Of a DNA stretch of 64,000 nucleotides, positions 53,052 through 64,000 are shown piece after piece; the stretch's first letter is position 1; each line of letters opens with the position of its first letter. Origin of the DNA: Zea mays (Eukaryota; Streptophyta; Magnoliopsida; Poales; Poaceae); assembly GCF_902167145.1 (NCBI RefSeq), contig NC_050099.1:242060588-242124587 (forward strand), in the 5' to 3' direction. Made by a program: the position numbers and the translations under genes. Below the pieces are notes generated by a model. It was given only the letters and a program-made list of their open reading frames with translations. It searched no databases and had not been told where the DNA came from.

Positions 53052-56000
53052 ATCTCCTCCTATTTGGTGATTGATGCCAACACACACCAAAGCAAATATG
53101 AAGTATGAAATTGTAACTAGTTTGCAATTGGTCAAGTGTTCATAAGCTACAGGAATGAAAGCAGTTCTAAGTGAATATGAGTGATATTGACATGATTGTG
53201 ATTTTGGGCCACATTTGCACCACAACACATGTAATGGTTTTTGCAAACTTTTGATAAAATCTTTTCAAAGTTATTTGCATATGGCCTAAGGAACAAGAAT
53301 GAAATTTTAACAGCATTTCTAAGTTTTAAAGATTCTCCCTCTTTTTCAAATACCTTTCCTTTGGCCATTTTAAAAACTCCCCCTAAAGAAATAGTTTAGA
53401 ATGTTTTCATAAAATAGGGTGGTGGTGCGATCCTTTTGCTTTGGCCTAATACTTTCTCCCCCTTTGGTATTAAGCATCAAAAATGAAGAAATTTTGAGGC
53501 CTTTTCAATAGATATGGAATTGAAGTACTTGAGTTTGAGCAAGGGTGTTTGATACCGAACGAATGTGAAGTGGAAGTACCCCCTTTGCTTGAAACTCCAT
53601 TTACCTTTCAATTAGAGACTAAGCACAACATATACTTGAAGAATGGTTAGTATTAAATATTTAATGTGTAAAGAATTGCTTCCCCTAAACTTGTAGATCA
53701 ATGCACTTTACGACATGTGAGGTCCGTGGATGCAAGTTCTACACATTGAACCTTGGTATAGGAAAAAAATATGAATTAAGAGCAGGTACCAACTGAAAGA
53801 GATATATAAGATCAAAAGATATGTCAATTAAGCTTTATTATAGTTCTATAATATAGATTGCTCCCCCTAAGTGTGTGCCTTGAGAGGAATACATATTTTG
53901 GCCTTAAATGCCAAATGCACAGAATGAGGTCAATGAGAACATATCTATATCATTGGAATTGTGAAGTGCAATGCATCATAATATAAATGTGATGCTTATG
54001 ACAGCTATGCACTGACGAAAGCATGTTATAAACATTTGATGCATTTACCCTTAATGGTTCAAGGAAGATTAAGGAACCTTCATCTTTGGAACAAAGGTAG
54101 CTTATCCTCGTTATAAGGTTAAGCTTTAAGCTCTTTGACAAGAATGTTACTTCACCCAGTTTTAACAAAAATGCATCAAAGCAGGAATGAATTTTTGAGA
54201 GGTTAAACTAGGTATGAAGCAGGGTTATGCATAGATGTGCTTTTTCTTCCTCTTGTAACTTAAAGATATGCAATATATGTATAAGAAGAAAATCTAGGTA
54301 CATGTGTAAATGATAGGAAGTAGTTTACCCTTTTGTACCTTCACATAGAGACGCTCTCTTCATTGTACTTTGTCCTTAGTCTTGGTTACTTAAGTCCTAT
54401 GCTCAAGACAATGTATAGAATTATTTTGCACAAGAGAGAATTCTACAACTAGCGATCCTTTTCTTTAAACAAATCATTGTTACCACATATCAAGCAGATC
54501 ACAAGTTGCATAAACTTATCCTAAACTTCTCCTTTTGAATTAGTGCATATATAAGAGAGACATCAATTGATAGTACATGAAGCACTAAGCAACATAAGTA
54601 TCAATTGAAGTTATTCAATGATCAAAAGTATAACAGATGTGATCAAATCATATGCACTAGGTTTTCAAATAAGCTTATAATAGGAGAATCTAGTGATTAT
54701 GCTACTTGAATAATGAAAGCTGCAATCCTGGATAAAAGTGATACTTCTTTACCAAATTGGATTGAGTTGTAGTAGCATACTTCATGAGAAACTTATTCTC
54801 ATACATGAGACTACATGAGATTACTAAGATAAAGTGTTAGTTTCAACACATCAAGATATAGAAATGGGCTCCCCCTAAAGATATGCATCAAGTATTTGAA
54901 TGACCTGGTTAGATGCACTCTCCTTTAAAGACAAATAGGGGAATTCATTGAACATCTTGATCAAGGCATATGAAAATTGCAATAATCAGCTTATGCCTGG
55001 TATTCTCAAAATGAAAAGGCTTAGAATACTTACAACCACACCTTTGTTTAATTTGAAGATCTTACTGTCTAAGTAGGTGTTGTTGTTCTTGACGTCTTCT
55101 TTTTCATTTGAGTGTCCTCCCTTTATAGTTGTCTCTTCTTCCTTTCAAACTTACTGAAAATACTCGAAAAAGAGATATTAGCAGCACAAGGAAGTATATG
55201 ATAAATGATGATTTCTTTAGATAAGAGATACAGACAAATCATCATCCACAAGTCACACAGACATGAAGTATAATCCTTAATATTAGTGCACATCGTCAGA
55301 AAAGAGGAATATGCACCTTTTAACATTTATAATCAATCATAGGAAATTTACTTCTTCATATTGATGTTTCTTCACACAGAATTGATTAACATAACTTAGA
55401 AGCATATCAATATGAGAACAGATATAGCAAAGGCATGAATTAGATTCTAATGAACTAGTGCACATGTGAAAGCAAGATTGTATGCACTTTTAGCTGATTT
55501 AAGTCAAATAAGGAATCTAACCTTCACATTGGTAGATTATGATAGTTTGGAAGAAATAACAATTGATGGGAACTATCATTGATTGGATATTGATAAGGAG
55601 ATGAGTTCCCATACCTTTGCCTTTTACCTTTCTTCCTTTAGGTGAAGAACAACCTTGAAGCTTGTGTCTTTTAATAAATTGAACATGCACTCATAAATGT
55701 GCTCAACAGAGATGTCATTGGTAACACAAGCACTAGTTTCCTTTTTAGCAATCATTTTTGGGTATGAATGACAGGTAGATTACTAAAACATGGAAACATC
55801 ATAACATGAACTAGATTATCCCATAAATGATATTATGCACAGTTTTAACTCATAAAACAAGCATAGTTAATCTCTCAAATTCATGGGGACAAATCTAATT
55901 CATAACATGGAGAGCGATTAATGTAGAAGAATCATATCCAATTTAAGCAAGAAGAAATATATCATAAATCATTGGATTGATTTTTTCTTTTTATGTTAGA

Positions 56001-56675
56001 TTACGCATTCCATACAGAAACTCATTCTCTAGATGCGAGACTACTTAAGTTACTTAGACAAAAGCATTAGTCTCACGATTCTAGTCATAAAGAGAAATTC
56101 CTTTTTATAAGTGTCCTAAGGATTTGAATTCCTTATATGACACCTTATTATTTTAAGAACTTGGAATAATTCTTTCTATGTCTAGAACATGGAAACAATA
56201 GGATAATTAATGTAAAATATGCCATGAGGTACTTAAAACTATTTAAAGGATGTAGATTGCCATAATATAGAAGTGGTGAAAATGCAATCTACCATATGAG
56301 AGGAACTTTCTCTAAAGAATGGTGACATTATTTAACACCATTCTTAAGTGCTTCCTTTTTCTATGTGACTACACAAGACACAAGAGAAATGATAATTGAA
56401 GGTACTTGCACTTAAAGACATAAGTGTTACCATCCTCTGGCTTTCCTCCATGTTGTAGGCTTTGATTTTTCACACGGGATAATCCTTTATTCCCTACAAC
56501 GTCAATATCTTGCTCGAGATGATATGGGTTTTAGATATAATAATTTAAAATATCTTTGGGTCAATCTTAGAGATATATCATATTGTAAGATTGATAGCTT
56601 GAGTTAATAAGAATTGAATTAACCCGCTCAAGCACCTCCAAAGCTTCATATCATCTCCTTTCCCATGTAAGCTTG
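53052..56675 (-). other. Long non-coding interior where pol would be expected
   Basis: About 3.6 kb of AT-rich sequence with stops in all frames. Short ctccccctaa-type pyrimidine tracts recur (for example near 53378, 53457, 53862 and 54867); on the minus strand these are purine tracts like the element's own polypurine tract. No pol remnant is identified by eye. Confidence 0.55.
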
Positions 56676-58557
56676 TCAAGCATATTTTTGTCCCCATCTC
56701 TTGATGGGTCCATCAAGGTTAGTCAACAAAGATCTAGGAACCCAAATGTCCTTTGTGCTAGCACTTGGTAAACTCATTACCTTTCTAGCACAAGTTGCAA
56801 TTTTGGGTTGCCTAGTTACATATGAATCAATTAACAAGCTAGAAGAGGAATAGTTACCAATGGGACAATCCTTGCATAGATGTACCTTCTTTCGGCATAT
56901 GTAGCAAAGGTGGTATTCATATTTTGAAGATTTCTTCTTTTCTTGTCTCTTGCTTGCTACATGGTTGGTAAATATTTCTTTTCTAAAACTATGCCTTTTG
57001 TTTTACATAAGGACATGACTTAATTACATGTCCCTTCTCAGAGCATCTAAAATATTTTTTATCATCCGTGTTAATAACCAAGCCATTTTCTTTAATATAG
57101 GGACATGATCTAATCGAGTGTCCCTTTTCAAAGCATTCACTACACTTCTTACTTTTCTGAGTGTGAAGTGTGGCTTGATCATTACGTTGGATGTTACCTT
57201 GCATGGAAGCATGGTTGAGGCTTTCGGTAGAGGTATTGATTTTCTTCTTTTGTTCCTTCCTCTTGACATTCCTCAAGTCCTTGACATTTTCCTCAAGGAA
57301 TTTTGTGCATGCCACGGTTGTTCTCGTCTCAAGCTTCTTCACCATGTCATCACGGTTATCTTAAGAAGGTTGAGCAATGCACTTCCCTTTCAGTTGTGTC
57401 AAGTTTGTTCTTAGCCTCTCATTTTCTTCCTTGAGCTCTTGATATGCAATATCATCTATACATGGAGATTCTAGCTCAAAGAAGGATTTGCTTGGTGGCG
57501 AGCAACAAGCATTAGCACATGGCAATATAGTTTCAATTTGAACACATGTACATGAGTGAGGTTGTTGAGATTTTAAGTTTGTTATCACAACCTCATGAGA
57601 AATATTTAACATGATATGATCATCCATTAGATTTTCATGAGAACATAAAAGCATATCATGTTTATCTTGAAAAGCTAGATTTTCAATTTTTAGCCTTTCT
57701 ACTTGGTCCTTAAGCAAGGTATTCCTATTTACTAATTGAGTGACACATAATAAAGAGTTATCTTGCTCAATTGAAATAGTTTCATACCTTTGGACCAAAT
57801 CAACATGAGAGCACTCTAGCTCCTCATGTTCTTTAGTCAACTCTTCCAAGCTTTGGATTTTTGTGATGAGGACATCTTCTAGCTTGTGAAGTGCTTCGCT
57901 TTGCTCTCTCGCTCTTTTTAGAAGTTTGAGCATGACCGGCTTATCTTCTAGGCTTAGATGAGCGTAGAGTTGCATGAAGCTTCTTTTATCCTCCTCATCC
58001 TCATTTGAGCTTCTGCTACATTTTTCATTAGCCACACAACAAATGTGGGAATCGAAATGGGAAGACAAACCTTTTGGAGAGGTGGATTCATCGTTTGGTC
58101 TCCAACGTCCATTTTCTTCTTCTTACTTTAAAGGGTTGATTTCACAAGGACTAAATGGAGTAGAAGCACCATATGAACTATCATGTTTGGACTCATCAAA
58201 TCTATTTTAAATTCTAGTCCAAATATCATGCACGTCATGAATAGGTTCATCATAACTAATTATGAAGGCATGATAATCTTCTTTGCTAAGAGAATTACCT
58301 AAGATGTCAAAAGCAAGATAATTTAAGCGTAAACATCTTTGATCTTCCTTGGAAGCATTTTTGTTATCATAACTAGAAGGTATAATACTCTTGTCTAAAA
58401 TTTGTTCTAATTATGGATCTATGGTCCTAAAAGCATTTATCACATTACTAGACCATGAATCATAATTAGAACAGTTGGAAAGTAATATCTCAAGAGTTAC
58501 CTCATTTTTCACCTTCGGTTGTGTCTTCTTGTTCTTTTAGGATTTTCTCCGAGTCAT
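56676..58557 (-). pseudogene. gag: Gag-like gene of the minus-strand copia element
   Basis: From an ATG at 58557 the minus strand reads one frame with several stops: near 58540, in the 58200-58420 stretch, and at 57361-57363. The clean stretches are 57361-58068 (235 codons) and 56989-57345. An N-terminal gag part (SNYDSWSSNVINAFRTID) is followed by a coiled-coil segment (about 57400-57950) and two zinc knuckles, CSECFEKGHSIRSC and RCSEKGHVIKSC. Near the end IWVPRS-type residues parallel the IWVPKEIMTNLVGPNKSW tail of the gag at 63800. It would bind and package RNA if intact. Confidence 0.72.
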
Positions 58558-58591
58558 CACTTCGAGTTGTTAGACTCAATATGAAGTGTCT

Positions 58592-58606
58592 AGCTTTGAT
58601 ACCAAT
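58592..58606 (-). promoter_or_regulatory. Primer-binding site of the gag-only copia element
   Basis: The minus strand reads ATTGGTATCAAAGCT just after the 5' LTR, close to the initiator-tRNA-Met site TGGTATCAGAGC used by many copia elements. Confidence 0.75.
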
Positions 58607-60195
58607 TGAAAGTCGCCTAGAGAGGGTGAATAGGCGAAACCTGAAACTTATAACTTTAACACAAAACTTGATCCCTCGATTAGAGGTTAGAACAAGATGA
58701 ATAATTATCGGAGTATAAAACTAAGTCCTTTGCTTGCAAAAGTATTGCTTTCAAAGAATGCAGAATTAATACACAACAACACAACTAAATTATTTATGGA
58801 GAATAATGCAAGAAGGCTTAGATAAGAAGAGGAATAACACAAGTTCTTTCTTGCAAGGCATTGCTTCTATATATGAGAATTTAACTTAAAGCAACACAAA
58901 GTAATATCAACAAAGAATAGTGCAAGAGAACTTAGAAAGGGAGAAGACAAACAAATCACAAGCAATAAACACAAGTGACACGGGTGATTTGTTTTACCGA
59001 GGTTCGGTTCACCAAGAACCTAATCCACGTTGAGGAGTCCACTAAGGACGAGTCTTTTTCAACCCTTTCCCACTCTCCAATAGTCACCAAGACCGACGAG
59101 TGTTCCTTCTTCTTTGTCAACAAAAGACCGAAGTCTCCACAAGGCCAACCATAAAGATAAGGGGCTCTTGCTAGCTTTACAATGAATGGGAGTAAAAACT
59201 CCACGCTCAAATGATCATAAGAGGTAGCACACACTTTCTCTCAATGATTCTCATCAGGCACTATCGCTAAACACACACGAGTAGCTCTTTCTTGCTTGAT
59301 CTCTCTTTTGTGGCACTTGTGAGGCTCTGATGTGGCCCAACTCTTGTGTATGAGAGGTTTCAATGAATAGAGGTGGTTGGAGGGCTTGGATATGTCTACT
59401 ATATGTCTTGATATGTTGCTTGGGCTCCCACCCCTTGAAATGGTCGGTTGGGGTGGTATTTATAGGCCTCAACAACTCATATAGTTGTTGGATAGAAAGC
59501 AGCAGCTTTCTATCGATGGGCGCACCAGACAGTCCGGTGTACACCGGACATGACGTTGTTCATTGTCCGGTGCCTGCCACGTCGATCGACCATTGGGGTC
59601 TATAGCAGTCGACCGTTGGATCCGCGCACCGGACAATCTGGTGCACACCGGATATGCGTTGTTCGTTGTCCGGTGCCCTGGCCACGTCAGTCGATCGTTG
59701 AGGTATGCGGTAGTCGACCGTTGGATCCGACCGTTGCTAGATTGTTTGGTGCACACCGGACAGTCCAGTGCCACAACCCGAGAGCGCCTGTTGTGGGCCT
59801 CTTTGCGCAGACTGCCCGATGGACCCATCGTACAGTCCGGTGCACACCGGGCAGCTACTGTTCAATGACCGGTGCGCGACCAGACACTGGTTGACTGCCC
59901 TTTTCTTGGATTTCTTCGCTGATGCTTTTGGGCTTCTATTGTTCTTGAGTCTTGGACTTCTATGCTTCTTTTTATGTCTTCTTTTGAGGTGTTGCATCCT
60001 CATTACCTTAGTCCAATTCTCTTTGCATCCTGTGAACCCTATTTGGTTGGAACTGAGCTGATTGTGACTTAGAAACTAAACTGTTGATCTTATGAACCTG
60101 TGAATGAGAGACTAGGCAAACTAGTTAGTCTGAATGGTTGTGAAGGTCATCAAGCACCAAAATATAAGAAATGGTTTAAGGCCATTTCCCTTTCA
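58607..60195 (-). repeat. 5' LTR of the gag-only copia element, 1589 bases
   Basis: In plus coordinates it runs tgaaagtcgcc...ccctttca. TATAAATA on the minus strand is at 59457-59464. Multiple caccggac / gtccggtg palindromic motifs lie at 59520-59870. Confidence 0.88.
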
Positions 60196-60243
60196 AGCAC
60201 CCCAGCAAAGCAAAAACAAGAGGGGGCCATCAGCGGCTACGCC
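60196..60243 (+). other. 48-base remnant of gypsy element 3
   Basis: A short piece lies between two copia insertions. By the nesting logic it should continue the sequence interrupted at 51481. Confidence 0.45.
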
Positions 60244-61483
60244 TGAAAGGGAAATGTGCCCTTGGGCCATTTCTAGTATATTTTGGTGATTAAGTGCCCA
60301 ACACATATTGAGTGAGTAATTATGTGCTAAATGATGAATGAAGTGCAAATCAACACGAAGGTATGATTCTAGACTTAGTACATTGGTTTTTGTGTACTAA
60401 CATATTTGTCTAAGTGCTAGAATCAGAGAAAAGAGAAAAAGGAAAAGACTTGGCTGGAGCAGCCAAGACTCAGCGCAGTCTGGCACACCGGACTGTCCGG
60501 TGCGCCAGGATGGCTTCTACGAACTGGCCACTCTCGGGAATTCGTCGGCGGAGTACGGCTATAATTCACCGGACTGTCCGGTGGTGCACCGGACTGTCTG
60601 GTGAGCCAACGGCCGCCAGCGCAACGGTCGGCCTCGCAATCCGCGCGCGACGCGTGGCCCACACCAACGGTCGGCTGGGGGCACCGGACTGTCCGGTGTG
60701 CACCGGACAGTGTCCGGTGCGCCAACCAACCTGAAGAACCAACGGTCAGCTGCACCAGGAATGGAAGGAGATCCGCACCAGACATGCTATAGTGGCTGTC
60801 CGTTGGTGCACCGGACTGTCCAGTGCGCCACCCGACAGAAGGCAAGAATTGCCTTCCTTGTTGGGTTCCAACGACTCCTAGCTGCCTTGGGGCTATAAAA
60901 GGGACCCCTAGGCGCATGGAGGAGTCACCCAAGCATACTTTGAGCATTCTAAATCTTCCACACTTCGTCTCCGCGCACTTGATTGACTTTCTTAGTGATA
61001 TGAGCTCCGTTCTTGTGGTGAACTTGTTGCGATTCATTCGAGCTCAAGTCTTGGCTGTGTGTGTGCGTATTGCTATGGATTTGTGTGTGTTGCTTCCCTC
61101 CCTTACTCTAAGTGCTTTCACTTTGATCTTTGTTGTAAGGGCGAGAGACTCCAAGTTGTGGAGATTCCTCGCAAACGGGAAGGAGTATAAGAAAGAAAAC
61201 AACCGTAGTATTCAAGTGGATCATTGGATCACTTGAAAGGGGTTGAGTGCAACCCTCGTCCATTGGGACGCCACAACGTGGAGTAGGCAAGTGTTATACT
61301 TGGCCGAACCACGGGATAAATCATCGTGTCTCTTGTGCTTGATTTCTTTGTGATTATTGTGTTTCACAAAGCTCTGTCCTTAGCCACTTAATTCCATTGC
61401 GCTAACACTTAACCAAGTTTTTGTGGCTATAAGTTTAAGTTTTTACAGGATCACCTATTCACCCCCCCCTCTAGGTGCTCTCA
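60244..61483 (+). repeat. 5' LTR of the Opie/Ji-like element
   Basis: It starts TGAAAGGGAAATGTGCCC and ends GTGCTCTCA. The TATAAAA box is at 60894-60900. Between 60480 and 60835 there are at least six caccggactgtccggtg-type palindromes. Confidence 0.85.
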
Positions 61484-61497
61484 ATTGGTATCAGATC
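61484..61497 (+). promoter_or_regulatory. Primer-binding site of the Opie/Ji-like element
   Basis: ATTGGTATCAGATC follows the LTR, nearly complementary to the 3' end of initiator tRNA-Met. Confidence 0.85.
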
Positions 61498-61533
61498 CGT
61501 TCTCTTCACGCAAGGGACTAATCGGCCGAAGAG

Positions 61534-63890
61534 ATGGATCCTAAGGGAAAGGGGATGGTGGTCAATGACAAGACAAAGGAGTCCATCGTCAACGAGCCAA
61601 GAGATGATAAGCCTTCGGACTCTAGCTCGAGTCATAAGAAAAGAGACGGGAAGAAGAAGAGGTGCATCAAGAAGATCGTCTACTACGACAGCGACGAATC
61701 CTCTTCTTCCCCAAGAGACGACGACGAGAAAAAGAAACCGGTTAACTCAAACTTTTCTTTTGATTATTCTCGTATTCCGGTTAACTCCAATGCTCATTTA
61801 CTTTCGATTCCACTTGGGAAACCTCCGCACTTTGATGGAGAAGACTACTCATTTTGGAGTCACAAAATGCGTAGTCACCTATTCTCTCTCCATCCAAGTA
61901 TTTGGGAGATTGTTGAAAACGGAATGCTTTTTGATAGTACTGACGACCCTGTTTTCATTAATGAGCAAATCCATAAAAATGCATAAGGTACCACTGTTTT
62001 GCTAGCATCCTTGTGCAGGGACGAGTACCACAAGGTGAGCGGCTTGGACAACGCCAAGCAAATTTGGGACACCCTCAAGATTTCTCATGAGGGGAACGAC
62101 GCCACCATGATCACCAAGATGGAGTTGGTGGAAGGCGAACTGGGAAGGTTCGCAATGATCAGGGGGGAGGAGCCAACCCAAACGTACAACAGGCTCAAGA
62201 CCCTGGTCAACAAGATCAGGAGCTATGGAAGCACGAGATGGACGGACCACGACGTCGTCCGACTTATGCTCAGGTCCTTCACCGTCCTTGATCCTCATCT
62301 TGTGAACTCAATTCGTGAAAATCCTAGGTACACGAAGATGACGCCCAAGGAAATACTCGGAAAGTTTGTAAGCGGGCGTATGATGATCAAGGAAGCAAGA
62401 TACGTTGATGAGGCATTGAATGGCCCAATGCCCATCTACGAGCCTCAAACCGTTGCTCTCAAAGCAACAAGCAGCCGGGAGGCGCTACCTAGCAGGTGGC
62501 ACAAGTTGAAGCGGCCAGGCTAAACGAGGACGAAATGGCCCTCATTATCAAGCGCTTCAAGACGACGCTAAAAGGACGGAAGGAGTATCCCAACAAGAGC
62601 AAAGCAAAGGGAAAGCGCTCCTGTTTTAAATGTGGTAAGACAGGTCATTTTATTGCTCAATGTCCCGATAATGAAAATGACCAGGGAGACGAAAGACATG
62701 GGAAGAGGGAGAAAAAGAAGGTCTACAAGAAGGCGAAGGGCGAGGCACACCTTGGCAAAGAGTGGGACTCGGATTGTTCTTCGTTCGACTCCGACGACGA
62801 AGGACTCGCCGCCTCGGCCTTTAACAAATCGTCGCTCTTCTCCAACGAGCGTCATACTTGCCTAATGGCAAAGGAGAAGAAGGTAAACGCTCGAGAAACT
62901 CCTAAGTACTCTACTTCTAGTGATGAGGACTCTAGTGATGATGAAGTAGATTACACTAGCTTGTTCAAAGGATTAGATAGAGCTAAAGTAGAAAAGATTA
63001 ATGAGTTGATTAATGCATTGAATGAAAAAGATAGGCTGCTAGAGAGGCAAGAAGACATTTTGTATGAGGAACATGACAAATTTGTTAGTGTTCAAAAGAC
63101 TCTTGCCTTAGAGATTAAAAGGAATGAATTACTATCTTCTGAGTTATCTACGTGCAATGAATCTATTTCTAGTTTGAAGACTTTGAATGACGATTTAAAT
63201 GCTAAGCTAGAAGTAGTGAGTAAATCTAGTCCTTGTGTGGAGCACATTGTGATTTGTGATAGATGTAAGGATTTAAATATTGATGCATGTGTTGAGCACC
63301 TTACTTCTATTTCAAAATTAAATGATGAAGTGGCAAGTCTTAATGTCCAACTTAAGACTTGCAAAAATGACTTTGATAAACTAAAATTTGCAAGGGATGC
63401 CTACACTATTGGTAGACACCCCTCAATTAAGGATGGGCTTGGCTTTCGAAGGGAAGCCAAGAACTTAACAAGTCAAAGGGGTCCTATTCTCAACAAGGAG
63501 AAAGGGAAGGCTCCTATGGCTAGTAGTAGTCAAAAGAACCATGCATTTATTTATGATAGAAAATTTTCTAGGAATGCTCATTATAATAGAAGTTATAATG
63601 CTTATGATTCACGTGCCATGATTGTTTCAAGTTCTTCCTTTATGCATAGTAGGAATATGCCTAGAAACAATGTTGTTCATCATGTGCCTAGGAAAATGCA
63701 AAATGAATCTGCTACTATTTTTCATGCCTGTAACACTGATTTTGTACTTTCATGTAAAAATAAGAAAGTGGTTGCTAGGAAGTTGGGGGCCAAATGCAAG
63801 GGAGACAAGACTTGCATTTGGGTCCCAAAGGAAATTATGACTAACCTTGTAGGACCCAACAAAAGTTGGGTACCTAAGACCCAAGCCTAA
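61534..63890 (+). pseudogene. gag: gag of the Opie/Ji-like element
   Basis: The ATG at 61534 begins MDPKGKGMVV. The N-terminal region is acidic/basic and Ser-rich. A UBN2-type gag block runs from FDGEDYSFWSHKMRSHL (about 61830) to the 62400s. A TAA at 61984 breaks the frame. A one-base deletion near 62494 (agcaggtgg, where the frame requires an extra base) moves reading to the frame starting 62496. There the zinc knuckle CFKCGKTGHFIAQC lies at about 62622-62663, followed by a long acidic and coiled-coil region. The frame ends with TAA at 63888-63890 after WVPKTQA. It forms the particle and binds RNA in intact relatives. Confidence 0.88.
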
Positions 63891-64000
63891 TTTGCCTTGC
63901 AGGTTTATGCATCCGGGGGCTCAAGCTGGATTATCGACAGCGGATGCACAAACCATATGACGGGGGAGAAGAAGATGTTCACTTCCTACGTCAAGAACAA
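63891..64000 (+). CDS. Start of pol: aspartic protease (partial)
   Basis: In the same frame as the end of gag, directly after its TAA, the sequence reads through to SSWIIDSGCTNHMTGEKKMF. DSG is the catalytic protease triad of copia elements. The frame is open to the window end. The sequence ttgcag at 63897-63902, between the stop and the protease, looks like a splice acceptor. How pol is expressed past the stop (readthrough, splicing or reinitiation) cannot be decided from this sequence. Confidence 0.85.

Larger units (their letters stand above)
51482..60195 (-). mobile_element. Gag-only SIRE-like copia element, minus strand, 8.7 kb
   Basis: LTRs at 51482-53051 and 58607-60195 bound a 5.6-kb interior in minus orientation. 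A TTGGTATCAAAGC primer site follows the 5' LTR. Only a gag-like region (56676-58557) is recognisable; no protease, integrase, RT or RNase H motifs are seen in 53052-56675. No exact target duplication is found (gctac left, agcac right). It sits within gypsy element 3. Confidence 0.8.
60244..64000 (+). mobile_element. Opie/Ji-like copia element, cut by the window end
   Basis: A 1240-base LTR (60244-61483), an initiator-Met primer site, gag and the start of the protease are present; the rest lies beyond 64000. Gag with one CCHC knuckle and the WIIDSGCTNHMTG protease start identify the SIRE/Opie/Ji branch of Ty1/copia, one of the commonest in maize. Gag has one nonsense codon and one frameshift, so this copy is defective. 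Confidence 0.88.

Noticed and set aside
51477..60200. Target duplication of the gag-only copia element
   Set aside because: The left flank gctac and right flank agcac do not match well enough to claim a duplication.
1..64000. CRISPR arrays, bacterial operons, tRNA or rRNA genes
   Set aside because: The direct repeats here are minisatellites or LTR parts without spacer structure; tRNA-like hits are only primer-binding sites; the window is a plant nuclear repeat region.

Overview
The window is intergenic DNA from a large plant genome, most likely a grass of the maize/sorghum group (Andropogoneae). The basis is nested LTR retrotransposons of Tat-type Ty3/gypsy, SIRE-type Ty1/copia and Zeon-like kinds, plus Stowaway- and Tourist-like MITEs. 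I found no intact host gene. The only host-gene trace is a decayed GDSL esterase/lipase exon near 2.4 kb. Family names are inferred from motifs and LTR lengths, not from a database search. Layout: 1-5.1 kb is AT-rich DNA with a GDSL fragment and a small element bounded by identical 34-base palindromes and filled with a 94-base tandem repeat. 5097-12247 is a minus-strand Ty1/copia element with two identical 163-base LTRs and a TCTCT target duplication, but a completely decayed pol. 12.2-13.7 kb is AT-rich and holds a Stowaway-like MITE. 13728-29019 is a 15.3-kb Ty3/gypsy element (target duplication ACATG) with a single long gag-pol frame broken by nonsense codons, a Tourist-like MITE inside its reverse transcriptase, and a spliced antisense gene between integrase and 3' LTR. 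30454-44304 is a related 13.9-kb gypsy element (target duplication CTAGT) whose spacer differs. 45132-46343 is a solo LTR. 46955-47428 is a Tourist-like MITE with an internal triplication. 48444 starts a third gypsy element. It carries a nested Zeon-like solo LTR and is split by a minus-strand gag-only copia element (51482-60195), then by an Opie/Ji-like copia element (60244 to the window end). How the parts relate: none of the retroelements looks protein-autonomous. The 5.1-12.2 kb element is the most interesting. Its LTRs are identical, so it moved recently, yet it cannot encode its own enzymes. Its internal region is dense with short perfect inverted repeats, and three tandem copies of one module keep the same stems through compensatory base changes. 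That points to a mobilised RNA defined by structure rather than by protein. The two gypsy elements serve as comparators for each other: many stop codons in one are sense codons in the other, mostly through C-to-T or G-to-A changes, as expected from methylated cytosine decay.
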